DNA from: Nocardia beijingensis NBRC 16342
Lineage (GTDB): Bacteria > Actinomycetota > Actinomycetes > Mycobacteriales > Mycobacteriaceae
Assembly (NCBI RefSeq): GCF_001612785.1
Contig: NZ_BDBC01000059.1
Location: 26,651 to 90,650 of the forward strand
Length of the DNA: 64,000 nt
Reading direction: 5' to 3'
Shown here: piece after piece, positions 18,772-26,411 of the stretch
How positions within the stretch are numbered: the stretch's first letter is position 1
Layout of the letters: every line of letters starts with the position of its first letter
The notes under the pieces: generated by a model
Databases searched by the model: none
Told to the model about the DNA's origin: nothing
What the model saw: only the letters and a program-made list of their open reading frames with translations
Made by a program: the position numbers and the translations under genes

Positions 18772-19305
18772 GTGACCTTTGTCGGTGGCGGGCCGATCGT
18801 CGAGGAGCTCGACGCCAAGTTCTGGCGGGTGACCGAACCGTTCGTCTACCACGGGGCCAGTGGGGAATTCGTGATTCCCGCCGGTTTCCGCACCGATTTC
18901 GCGTCGGTGCCGCGCCCACTGATCTGGCTGATTCCCCGCTACGGCATCTATACCCGCGCCGCGATCCTGCACGACTACCTGCTCAGCACGAACGCCGTCA
19001 GCGTGGCCGACGCCGACGGCATCTTCCGTCGCAGCCTGCACGAACTCGGAGTCTCGCTGCCGCGCCGCTGGATGATGTGGGCGGCCGTGCGCGCCGCCCA
19101 CCGCTTGCGCGGCGCGAGCGCGGGCGACGTCGCCCGCTTCGTTGTCGTCGCCATTCCTTCGCTGATCTTCCTCGCCGTCCCCGTGACCGTCGTGACGCTG
19201 TTCCTCCTGTTGTTCTGGCTGGTCGAACTGGTCTTCTGGGCCGCTTCCCGACTATCGCAACGAACCGAAGCTCCGCCGCCGAGCCCGCAGATGAAGGCCG
19301 CCTGA
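18772..19305 (+). CDS. DUF1353 family protein with C-terminal membrane helix
   Basis: A 177-residue protein. The DUF1353 signature is clear: GFRTDFASVPRPLIWLIPRYGIYTRAAILHDYLL, with conserved Asp/His residues suggestive of a metal site, followed by a helical part and one strong transmembrane segment at about residues 130-155 (VVVAIPSLIFLAVPVTVVTLFLLLF region). GTG at 18772 chosen, with GGGGAAGGA upstream. Biochemical role unknown; the domain is also found in phage and conjugative-element genes, but composition here matches the host. Follows the bioB operon after 67 bases. Confidence 0.72.
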   Translation: MTFVGGGPIVEELDAKFWRVTEPFVYHGASGEFVIPAGFRTDFASVPRPLIWLIPRYGIYTRAAILHDYLLSTNAVSVADADGIFRRSLHELGVSLPRRWMMWAAVRAAHRLRGASAGDVARFVVVAIPSLIFLAVPVTVVTLFLLLFWLVELVFWAASRLSQRTEAPPPSPQMKAA

Positions 19306-19317
19306 ACGCCTCTTCAT

Positions 19318-19378
19318 GATCAACGGCACAGGACGGAGGGACCTACTCGCGAAATGCCGCGGCCAGGTGCCGTTGATC
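19318..19378. repeat. Spaced 12-bp perfect inverted repeat
   Basis: GATCAACGGCAC at 19318-19329 and its exact complement GTGCCGTTGATC at 19367-19378, separated by 37 bases. It follows the DUF1353 stop by 12 bases. It could be a terminator with a long loop, a protein-binding pair or a repeat element; the sequence does not decide. Confidence 0.6.
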
Positions 19379-19462
19379 TTGTTCTCCTGGCGAAAACCGG
19401 TGGAGGGCGGTGGGGGCGTGGGGATACGGTGGGCGCCGAGAGAGCGTTGGAAGGGGCGGGCG

Positions 19463-19636
19463 ATGGGAAGCGCGCAGCGGACGGAAGCCGAAGCGGCTTC
19501 CGCGGAGAGCGAACGGGCCGATCTGGTGGCGTGGCGGCGGCGGGATGCGCTGCGGCGGAGTAATGCGGCGCGGCCCGTGCCGAGTAAGCGGCAGTACCGG
19601 CGGCGGAGCAAACACCGCAAGGCTATGGCTGACTAG
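19463..19636 (+). CDS. Small basic hypothetical protein, 57 aa
   Basis: Starts MGSAQRTEAEAAS and ends in an Arg/Lys/Ser-rich tail (RRSKHRKAMAD), overall strongly basic. I do not recognise a family. Support comes from GGAAGGGG about seven bases upstream of the ATG at 19463 and from its place in the gap between two real genes; the frame is open further upstream to 19316 but that part overlaps the inverted repeat. A nucleic-acid-binding role is conceivable but not shown. Confidence 0.45.
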   Translation: MGSAQRTEAEAASAESERADLVAWRRRDALRRSNAARPVPSKRQYRRRSKHRKAMAD

Positions 19637-19652
19637 GGTCGCCACCCGGAGG

Positions 19653-20417
19653 TCAGGACGGGCCGGGTGGGCGCAGGGCCGCGAATTCGTCTGTCACGCG
19701 TAGGCCGGAGTCGGTGAAGCGGTACACCGCGGCGGGGCGGCCGCCCGCGCGTCCGGGGGCGGCGGTGGCTCCGGTGGGAGTGATCACCTTGCGGCGGGAG
19801 AGGACTCGCTGGAGATTCGTCGGGTCCACGTCGTAACCGAGCGCGGCGCAATAGATTTCGCGCAACGTAGACATGGTGAACCGGTCCGGCGCGAGGGCGA
19901 AGGCGATGTTGGTGTAGGACAGTTTCGCCGCGAGACGGGTGCGGGCGTGGTCGACGACCGTGCGGTGGTCGAAGGACATGTCCGGCAGTGCCGAGACCGG
20001 GTGCCATGCGGTGTCCGGGGGCAGGTGGGGGTCGGCGGTCAGGGGGACCAGCCCGAGATAGGCCGAGGCGATGCGCCGCGGGCTCGGCACCCGGTCGGGG
20101 GCGCTGAACACCGAGAGCTGTTCCAGGTGACTCAGCTCGCGCACGTCGACCTTCTCGGCGAGCTGGCGGCGCGCGGAGGTGTCGAGATCCTCGTCGTCGC
20201 CGAGGCGTCCGCCGGGCAGCGACCAGGTGCCCTTCTGCGGGTCGAGCGCGCGTTCCCACAGCAACACCGCGAGTTCGGTCCGCTGGTCGGGCGGGCAACG
20301 TCGCAGCATGCCTTCCGCCCGGTCGGCCGGAGCGTGACCTGCGGCGATGTCGCTGGGGAAGCGGCGAACCTGGAACACCGCGGTGAGCGATTCGTGGATG
20401 GTGCTACTATGGGCCAC
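19653..20417 (-). CDS. nrtR: NrtR-type Nudix regulator of NAD synthesis
   Basis: A protein of about 254 residues with an N-terminal Nudix-like domain (TWSLPGGRLGDDEDLDTSARRQLAEKV, a degenerate Nudix box, as usual in NrtR where catalysis is lost) and a C-terminal winged helix (VDPTNLQRVLSRRKVITPTG). NrtR represses NAD genes and releases DNA on binding ADP-ribose-type effectors. It is divergent from nadABC, the known target in mycobacteria. I prefer the GTG at 20417: a perfect -10, TATGAT (minus strand, 20425-20430), ends seven bases before it, while the upstream ATG at 20429 lies inside that hexamer. If ATG is used the protein has four more residues. Confidence 0.87.
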   Translation of the reverse strand: MAHSSTIHESLTAVFQVRRFPSDIAAGHAPADRAEGMLRRCPPDQRTELAVLLWERALDPQKGTWSLPGGRLGDDEDLDTSARRQLAEKVDVRELSHLEQLSVFSAPDRVPSPRRIASAYLGLVPLTADPHLPPDTAWHPVSALPDMSFDHRTVVDHARTRLAAKLSYTNIAFALAPDRFTMSTLREIYCAALGYDVDPTNLQRVLSRRKVITPTGATAAPGRAGGRPAAVYRFTDSGLRVTDEFAALRPPGPS

Positions 20418-20440
20418 GTTTTCGATCATAAGTCGAAAAC
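20418..20440. promoter_or_regulatory. NrtR operator between nrtR and nadA
   Basis: Perfect eight-base inverted repeat GTTTTCGA (20418-20425) and TCGAAAAC (20433-20440) with a seven-base spacer. It covers the -10 and the start point of nrtR and lies 54 bases before nadA, so it can control both directions. Confidence 0.82.
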
Positions 20441-20494
20441 CTGGTTTGGTGCGAATCGGCGGTGTAGCCGACCGCACGAGGAAGGGAGCCATCC

Positions 20495-21538
20495 ATGGCG
20501 ACGACGGGTGCGAAACTGGCGCCCCCGCTGATGGGGCAGGTGTTCGACGGACCATCGGGGTTCGCGGGTGTCGAGGCAACGCCGGAGTGGGCGCAGGAAG
20601 TCAAGCGACTGGCCAGGGAGCGCAACGCGACGATCCTGGCGCACAACTACCAGTTGCCGGAGATCCAGGACGTGGCCGACCACGTCGGCGACTCGCTGGC
20701 GCTGTCGCGGATCGCGGCCGAGGCGCCCGAGGACACCATCGTGTTCTGCGGCGTGCACTTCATGGCCGAGACCGCCAAGATTCTCAGCCCGGCGAAGACC
20801 GTGCTCATCCCCGATCAGCGTGCGGGATGTTCGCTCGCCGACTCGATCACGGCCGATGAGCTGCGCGCCTGGAAGGCCGAGCACCCGAACGCGGTGGTCG
20901 TGTCGTACGTGAACACCACGGCCGAGGTGAAGGCGCTCACCGACATCTGCTGCACCTCGTCCAACGCGGTGGACGTGGTCGCCTCGATCGATCCTGACCG
21001 CGAAGTGCTGTTCCTGCCGGACCAGTTCCTCGGCGCGCACGTCAAGCGGGTCACCGGCCGCGCGAACATGCACATCTGGGCGGGCGAGTGCCACGTGCAC
21101 GCGGGCATCAACGGCGACGAGCTGACCGAGCAGGCGCGCACCCACCCGGACGCGGAACTGTTCGTGCACCCCGAATGTGGTTGCGCCACCTCGGCGCTGT
21201 ACCTGGCGGGCGAGGGCGCGTTCCCGGCCGAGCGGGTGCACATCCTGTCCACCGGAGGCATGATCGACGCGGCCAAGGCGGCGAAGTCGAATCAGGTGCT
21301 GGTGGCCACCGAGGTCGGCATGCTGCACCAGCTGCGCAAGGCCGCCCCCGGCATCGACTTCCAGGCCGTGAACGACCGGGCGTCGTGCAAGTACATGAAG
21401 ATGATCACCCCGGCGGCGCTGCTGCGCTGCCTGGTCGAAGGCCGCGACGAGGTCCATGTCGATCCGGAGACCGCCGCGCTGGGTCGCAACTCGGTGCAGC
21501 GGATGATCGCGATCGGCAATCCCGGCGGCGGTGAATGA
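20495..21538 (+). CDS. nadA: Quinolinate synthase NadA
   Basis: Condenses iminoaspartate with dihydroxyacetone phosphate to quinolinate, using a [4Fe-4S] cluster. 347 residues. The three cluster cysteines are at about 112 (RAGCSLAD), 199 (WAGECHVH) and 298 (RASCKYMKMI). HNYQLPEIQD and VHPECGC are typical. ATG at 20495 with GGAAGGGAG upstream. First gene of nadA-nadB-nadC, with the NrtR operator upstream. Confidence 0.97.
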   Translation: MATTGAKLAPPLMGQVFDGPSGFAGVEATPEWAQEVKRLARERNATILAHNYQLPEIQDVADHVGDSLALSRIAAEAPEDTIVFCGVHFMAETAKILSPAKTVLIPDQRAGCSLADSITADELRAWKAEHPNAVVVSYVNTTAEVKALTDICCTSSNAVDVVASIDPDREVLFLPDQFLGAHVKRVTGRANMHIWAGECHVHAGINGDELTEQARTHPDAELFVHPECGCATSALYLAGEGAFPAERVHILSTGGMIDAAKAAKSNQVLVATEVGMLHQLRKAAPGIDFQAVNDRASCKYMKMITPAALLRCLVEGRDEVHVDPETAALGRNSVQRMIAIGNPGGGE

Positions 21539-21647
21539 GTCCGACCGCTGCCATCGCGGCGGTGGGTCGTGCTCCGGCCGGACGCGGTGACCGCCGCGTC
21601 CGCGCCGGAGACCGTTCGCGGATCACAAGGCAGAGAGGCGCGGGCCG

Positions 21648-23216
21648 ATGACAACCCGGGTTTCCATCGACTGGGAGGCCGAGGCCGATCTGGTCGTGAT
21701 CGGCGGCGGCGTCGCGGGACTGACCGCGGCGCGCACCGCGTCGCTGCGCGGCCTGCGGGTGCTCACGCTCAGCAAGGGCGGGCCGACGGATACGTCCACC
21801 CAGTACGCCCAAGGCGGCATCGCCGTCGTCGCGCCGCACGGTGATTCGGTCGAATCGCATGTGCACGACACGGTGGAGGCGGGCGCCGGACTCTGCGACG
21901 TGGACGCGGTGCGTTCCATCGTCGAGGGCGGGCAGGCCGCGGTGGCCGCGCTGACCGACCTGGGCGCGGTGTTCGACCTCGGCCGGGACGGCCAGATCTC
22001 GCGGACCCGAGAGGGCGGGCACAGCACCCGCAGGATCATCCACGCCGGCGGCGACGCCACCGGCGCGGAGGTGCAGCGAGCGCTGAACGAAGCCGGGCTG
22101 CCGGTGCTGTTCGGCGCTGCGGTCGGTGAGATCGTCACCGGCCCGAACGGTGTGCGGGGTGTGGTCGCGGTGTCGGAGCGGGGATTCGGTGTGGTCCACG
22201 CGCCCGCGGTGCTGCTGGCCACCGGCGGGCTCGGCCAGTTGTACGCGCTGAGCACCAATCCGCCCGGCGCCACCGCGGACGGCATCGCGCTGGGGCTGTG
22301 GGCCGGCGCCACCGTCGCCGATCTGGAATTCGTGCAGTTCCACCCGACCGTGCTGTACACCCCGGGCGGCGTCGGACGCAGGCCGCTGATCAGCGAAGCG
22401 GTGCGCGGCGAAGGCGCGAGGCTGGTCGACACCGAAGGCAACCCGGTGACCGCGGGGGTGCATCCGCGTGGCGATCTCGCCCCGCGCGATGTCGTCTCCC
22501 GCGCCATCGCCGCGCGCATGCGGGCACTCGGCACCGAGCACGTCTATCTCGACGCGCGCTCGATCGAGGGTTTCGCGCAACGGTTTCCGACGATCACCGC
22601 GTCCTGCCTGGCGGCGGGCATCGATCCGCTGACCGACCTCATCCCGGTCGCACCGGCCGCGCACTACCAATGCGGGGGAGTCGTCACCGACACGCACGGC
22701 CGCACCGGAGTGCCCGGCCTGTACGCGGCGGGCGAGGTCGCGCGCACCGGGCTGCACGGGGCGAACCGGTTGGCTTCCAACAGCCTGCTGGAAGGTCTTG
22801 TGGTCGGCGAGCGCGCAGGAGCAGCCGCCGCCGAGCGGCTCGGCGAGCGAGCCGGAGTGCGCGAGATCCCGGCTCGCGCAGCCCAATTCGCCGATCGCGA
22901 GGTGGTGCAGCACCTGATGACCACGCACGCCTCGGTGGTCCGCGACCGCGCCGGGATCGCCGAAGCGCTCAAGCGGCTCGACGACGTGGTCACCCGCCGC
23001 GACACGCACACCGCCGCCGCCTACCCGATCGCCGGAATCGAGGACGCCGCGCTCACCCTCGCGGCCCGCGCCCTGCTGCTCGCGGCGCTCGCCCGCACCG
23101 AGAGCCGCGGTTGCCACACCCGGTCGGACCATCCGGACGCCGTGCCCGAACTCCGCCACAGCCTCCCGATCCGGCTGAACGGCGACGGCGTCCCCGAGTA
23201 CGCACCCCTTCCCTGA
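21648..23216 (+). CDS. nadB: L-aspartate oxidase NadB
   Basis: FAD enzyme that oxidises L-aspartate to iminoaspartate for NadA. 522 residues. Rossmann motif VVIGGGVAGLTAARTA near residue 16, DTSTQYAQGGIAVV, the active-site region EFVQFHPTVLYTPG, and GEVARTGLHGANRLASNSLLEGLVVG in the fumarate-reductase-like fold. The spacer from nadA is 109 bases and no strong internal promoter is evident, so cotranscription is likely. Confidence 0.96.
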   Translation: MTTRVSIDWEAEADLVVIGGGVAGLTAARTASLRGLRVLTLSKGGPTDTSTQYAQGGIAVVAPHGDSVESHVHDTVEAGAGLCDVDAVRSIVEGGQAAVAALTDLGAVFDLGRDGQISRTREGGHSTRRIIHAGGDATGAEVQRALNEAGLPVLFGAAVGEIVTGPNGVRGVVAVSERGFGVVHAPAVLLATGGLGQLYALSTNPPGATADGIALGLWAGATVADLEFVQFHPTVLYTPGGVGRRPLISEAVRGEGARLVDTEGNPVTAGVHPRGDLAPRDVVSRAIAARMRALGTEHVYLDARSIEGFAQRFPTITASCLAAGIDPLTDLIPVAPAAHYQCGGVVTDTHGRTGVPGLYAAGEVARTGLHGANRLASNSLLEGLVVGERAGAAAAERLGERAGVREIPARAAQFADREVVQHLMTTHASVVRDRAGIAEALKRLDDVVTRRDTHTAAAYPIAGIEDAALTLAARALLLAALARTESRGCHTRSDHPDAVPELRHSLPIRLNGDGVPEYAPLP

Positions 23217-23275
23217 ACGCACGCGCCGAAAGCGACCCGTCCACCGGTCCCGCTCGGCGAGAGAGGAACGCTTCG

Positions 23276-24136
23276 ATGGCTCTGGACGCCGCTCTGGATC
23301 GCGACGAGGTGCTGCGCATCATCCGCGCCGCGCTGGACGAGGACCTGCGCTACGGCCCCGACGTCACGACGGCGGCCACCGTGCCCGCCGACGCGGTGAT
23401 CAAAGCATCGGTGGTGTCGCGGGAACCGGGGACCGTGGCCGGGCTGGACGCCGGGCTGCTGGTGCTCGACGAGGTGATCGGCGCCGACGCCTACGAGATC
23501 ACCGACCGCGTCGCCGACGGCACCAGGGTGTCGCCGGGACAATCCGTGCTGACCTTGTTCGCGCCCACGCGGGGTCTGCTCACCGCGGAACGCACCATGC
23601 TCAACCTGGTGTGCCACCTGTCCGGCATCGCGACGGCGACGGCCGCCTGGGTGGACGCGGTCGCGGGCACCAGCTGCCGCATCCGGGACAGCCGCAAGAC
23701 GCTGCCGGGACTGCGCGCGCTGCAGAAGTACGCCGTGCGGGTCGGCGGCGGCGTCAACCACCGCATGGGTCTGGGCGACGCCGCCCTGATCAAGGACAAC
23801 CACGTGGTCGCAGCGGGGTCGGTGGTCGAGGCACTGCGCGCCGTCCGCTCCGCCGCACCCGACATCGCCTGCGAGGTGGAGGTCGACAGCCTCGAACAGC
23901 TCGACGCCGTGCTCGCCGAGAACGTGGAACTCGTTCTGCTGGACAACTTCCCGCTCTGGCAGACCCAGGCGGCCGTGCAGCGCCGCAACGCCGCGTCCCC
24001 GCGGACGAAACTGGAGTCCTCCGGCGGCCTGAGCCTGGACGTCGCCGCCGACTACGCCCGCACCGGCGTCGACTACCTCGCCGTCGGCGCCCTCACCCAC
24101 TCGGTGCGGGTGCTCGATCTGGGGCTGGACATGTAG
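23276..24136 (+). CDS. nadC: Nicotinate-nucleotide pyrophosphorylase NadC
   Basis: Makes nicotinate mononucleotide from quinolinate and phosphoribosyl pyrophosphate. 286 residues. Motifs: ERTMLNLVCHLSGIATAT, RDSRKTLPGLRALQKYAVRVGGGVNHRMGL and LIKDNHV (substrate-binding Arg/Lys/His residues), then LESSGGLSL. ATG at 23276 with GAGAGGA upstream, 59 bases after nadB. Last gene of the NAD operon; the next gene converges on it. Confidence 0.97.
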   Translation: MALDAALDRDEVLRIIRAALDEDLRYGPDVTTAATVPADAVIKASVVSREPGTVAGLDAGLLVLDEVIGADAYEITDRVADGTRVSPGQSVLTLFAPTRGLLTAERTMLNLVCHLSGIATATAAWVDAVAGTSCRIRDSRKTLPGLRALQKYAVRVGGGVNHRMGLGDAALIKDNHVVAAGSVVEALRAVRSAAPDIACEVEVDSLEQLDAVLAENVELVLLDNFPLWQTQAAVQRRNAASPRTKLESSGGLSLDVAADYARTGVDYLAVGALTHSVRVLDLGLDM

Positions 24137-24159
24137 GCGGGCGGCCCCGGATCGCCCGG

Positions 24160-25338
24160 TCAGGCGGTGAGTTCGCGCTCCAGCGGTGTCCGGAAACGGG
24201 GGATGGCGCGCACGTCGCCGTACCACTCGCGGACGCGTTCGGCTTCGGCGGTGACCCGGGCTTCGGCGTCCGCTCCCACGTCTTCGAGCAGGCGGTAGAC
24301 GATCTCGCCGTCGCCGCGCTGGGCCCAGCCGCCCACGATGCGCCCGTCCCACCAGACGGTGGGACCGATGTTGCCGTTGCGGTCGAACAGGCTCGGCGCG
24401 TGGGGGCCGAGGAACCACTCCCGCGCTTGCCAGCCCATGGGCGTCGGGTCGAGGGCGGGCAGCAACGCCGCCCATGGCTCCGGGGCGGCGACTGGTTCCG
24501 CGTCGTCGGCCAGCAGTACGCCGGTCACGCCGTCCAGATCGACTTCGACCAGCTCGAGTGCGCCGAGCGCCGCGCGCACCTCGCCGAGCGTCCACCCGGT
24601 CCACCACTTGATGTCGGACACCGGGGCGGGACCGAACGCCCGCAACCAGCGGCGGACCAGCTCGGCGCGGGCTTCGGCGGCGGGAAGCGCGGGGACGCCG
24701 CCGGGCAACCACGATTCGATCGGCGCCCAGGTGTACTGGCTGCTGGTCCAGCTGCCGTTCGGCCGTCCGCGCACGATGCGGCCCTCACACCCGAGCGTCA
24801 CCAGCACCCAGGTGGTGATGTTCGTCGGCTTCGAATACGCCTTGTCCGGCGCGGTGTTCACCTGGGTGCGCAAGCGCGGGACGGCCTTGCCGAGCTGCGC
24901 GCCGGTCGCCGCGCCACGGTCGAGCAGCGCCTTGTGCGTCTCGGTCTCGACCTCCGCCCACCAGCGCCGCACATCGCCGTCCCCGATGCCGGCCTGCTCC
25001 AGGTACTTGCCGTAGGTGCGCCGCTGCTTGTGCGCCAGCGCGTCCGCGCACGAAGCCTGGAGCACCGGAACGAGTTCCACGGGCACGACGAACATGGTGC
25101 GGCGCATGGCGAGCATCCGCAGCAGCGAACGGTCGTCGTAGAGGGCCCGTTCGACATCCGAGGGCGTCAGCCCCTCGCCGCGGGCCGCGACGGAGAGGAA
25201 GACGGTGGCCGGATCGGTCGCGTGCAAGGCGACCAGCGACCGGGCGATGTCCGCGACCTGGCCGCTGCGCTCCGAAGCGGCCAGCCGGTGTCGTATCGCC
25301 AACCGGGCGCGCCGCTCGGCGGCATCAATCGAACGCAT
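24160..25338 (-). CDS. Winged-helix DNA-binding family protein (HTH_42, AlkZ/YcaQ-like)
   Basis: A 392-residue protein of the HTH_42 superfamily, which includes the interstrand-crosslink DNA glycosylases AlkZ and AlkX. N-terminal VADIARSLVALHATDPATVFLSVAAR occupies the place where AlkZ/AlkX members carry a Q-x-Q or Q-x-D motif; here it reads H-A-T-D, the variant seen in a large actinobacterial subgroup of unknown activity. Trp-rich middle and C-terminal parts (WWTGWTLGEVRAAL; FLGPHAPSLFDRNGNIGPTVWWDGRIVGGW) match the family. ATG at 25338. It converges on nadC with a 23-base gap. Glycosylase activity should not be assumed. Confidence 0.8.
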   Translation of the reverse strand: MRSIDAAERRARLAIRHRLAASERSGQVADIARSLVALHATDPATVFLSVAARGEGLTPSDVERALYDDRSLLRMLAMRRTMFVVPVELVPVLQASCADALAHKQRRTYGKYLEQAGIGDGDVRRWWAEVETETHKALLDRGAATGAQLGKAVPRLRTQVNTAPDKAYSKPTNITTWVLVTLGCEGRIVRGRPNGSWTSSQYTWAPIESWLPGGVPALPAAEARAELVRRWLRAFGPAPVSDIKWWTGWTLGEVRAALGALELVEVDLDGVTGVLLADDAEPVAAPEPWAALLPALDPTPMGWQAREWFLGPHAPSLFDRNGNIGPTVWWDGRIVGGWAQRGDGEIVYRLLEDVGADAEARVTAEAERVREWYGDVRAIPRFRTPLERELTA

Positions 25339-25366
25339 AGGCGAATCGTAGCGTTCGCGCCGCGGG

Positions 25367-25843
25367 TCAGAGGCCGAAGCGCTCCGGGGTCAGGCGCAGC
25401 GTCCGGCACGCGTCGCGGACGGCTTCGGCCACCGCGGGTCCGCATGCGCCCGCGGCGCTGCCGATCAGCAGGCCGGTGCGGATCACCGCGTCGGCCTCGA
25501 CCGGTCGGTGCGCCGCCTTGGCGATCTGCCGCAGCACGTGGGCGTAGCCGAGGATCGGAGCGTTCGCCAGCCGATTGCAGTCGTCCTCGAACAACGCGCG
25601 CAAGTCGTCGACCGGGAAGTTGCACAGCACCGGATCGGCCGCGACCAGGTCGGCGACGGTGCCGCGGTCGGCGATCGCGTCGTCGGCCACGGCCACCAGC
25701 GCGCACAGGGCCACCGCGGCGTCACGGAAGGAGCCGCCGCGCAATCGATTCCGCTCGGCCAGCAGTAGTTCGCGCCAGCCCGCGGCGATCTCGGGCGTGC
25801 TGATCAGGGTCGCGTCGGGGGTGCGGCGGGGTGCGAAGGTCAT
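25367..25843 (-). CDS. TerB-like (tellurite-resistance fold) protein
   Basis: A 158-residue helical protein resembling the TerB/TerB-like family. The typical core is visible as DAAVALCALVAVADDAIADRG near residues 40-60 and repeats weakly in the second half (LLIGSAAGACGPAVAEAVRDACRTL), with acidic residues at the expected metal-binding spots. Start chosen at the ATG 25843 with GGGAG upstream; the frame is open further to 25948. It sits alone between two minus-strand genes without other ter genes, so a tellurite role is not supported by context. Confidence 0.65.
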   Translation of the reverse strand: MTFAPRRTPDATLISTPEIAAGWRELLLAERNRLRGGSFRDAAVALCALVAVADDAIADRGTVADLVAADPVLCNFPVDDLRALFEDDCNRLANAPILGYAHVLRQIAKAAHRPVEADAVIRTGLLIGSAAGACGPAVAEAVRDACRTLRLTPERFGL

Positions 25844-25957
25844 GGCTGACTCCCTGCGAAGGCGTCCGAACGCGCGGACCCGTGCCATCCGGACTCGGAA
25901 TGAATACCCGGACCGTAACAGGGCCGCGACGCAGGGACCTGCCCCCAAAGTTCGGGA

Positions 25958-26305
25958 TCAGTCCACGGGCTCCCAGGCGCGGACCAGGTCGAGCAGGCCG
26001 GGAAAGCGCGCTTCCAGATCATCGACGCGGACCTGGCTGCGGCGTTCGAGTCCGTAACGGCGCTGCCGGGTGACGCCGGCTTCGCGCAGCACCCGGAAAT
26101 GATGCGTCAGGGTGGATTTGGGGCGATCGATGCCGAACCAGGAGCACGGCCGGTCGGTGTCGGGGGAGTCCAGCAGCAGCCTGCGGACCATGGTCAGGCG
26201 CAGGGGGTCGCTCAGCGCGGCGAGCACATGGTCCAGCCGCAGATCGGCGCGGTCCGGCTCGGGCAGCACGGAGGTGGCCTCGGCGGTTTCGGTGGCCGCT
26301 GGCAT
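25958..26305 (-). CDS. ArsR-family transcriptional regulator
   Basis: A 115-residue ArsR/SmtB winged helix: HVLAALSDPLRLTMVRRLLL, then the recognition segment RPKSTLTHHFRVLREAGVTRQRRYGLERRSQVR. No CxC metal motif in the recognition helix, so a metal sensor is unlikely; members of this subgroup often control a divergent MFS pump, exactly the arrangement here (MFS at 26412). The 106-base spacer carries two inverted repeats suited to it. Confidence 0.9.
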   Translation of the reverse strand: MPAATETAEATSVLPEPDRADLRLDHVLAALSDPLRLTMVRRLLLDSPDTDRPCSWFGIDRPKSTLTHHFRVLREAGVTRQRRYGLERRSQVRVDDLEARFPGLLDLVRAWEPVD

Positions 26306-26333
26306 CGCGAACTCCTCGGTTTTCGGACGGCTT

Positions 26334-26387
26334 GTACGAGTTCTATCGTACTAGGCGCTAAGTTCGATTATGGTCGTACCAGTACGA
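26334..26387. promoter_or_regulatory. Two ArsR-type inverted repeats in the arsR/MFS spacer
   Basis: GTACGA-N6-TCGTAC at 26334-26351 and the mirror-ordered TCGTAC-N2-GTACGA at 26374-26387. Each half-site is the same six bases. They lie between the divergent starts and most likely bind the ArsR protein to repress both genes. Confidence 0.72.
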
Positions 26388-26411
26388 GAAAATTCGAACC
26401 AAGGAGTGGTG

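Noticed and set aside
25367..25843. A tellurite-resistance operon
   Set aside because: Only the TerB-like fold is present; no terA, terC, terD or terZ gene is nearby.
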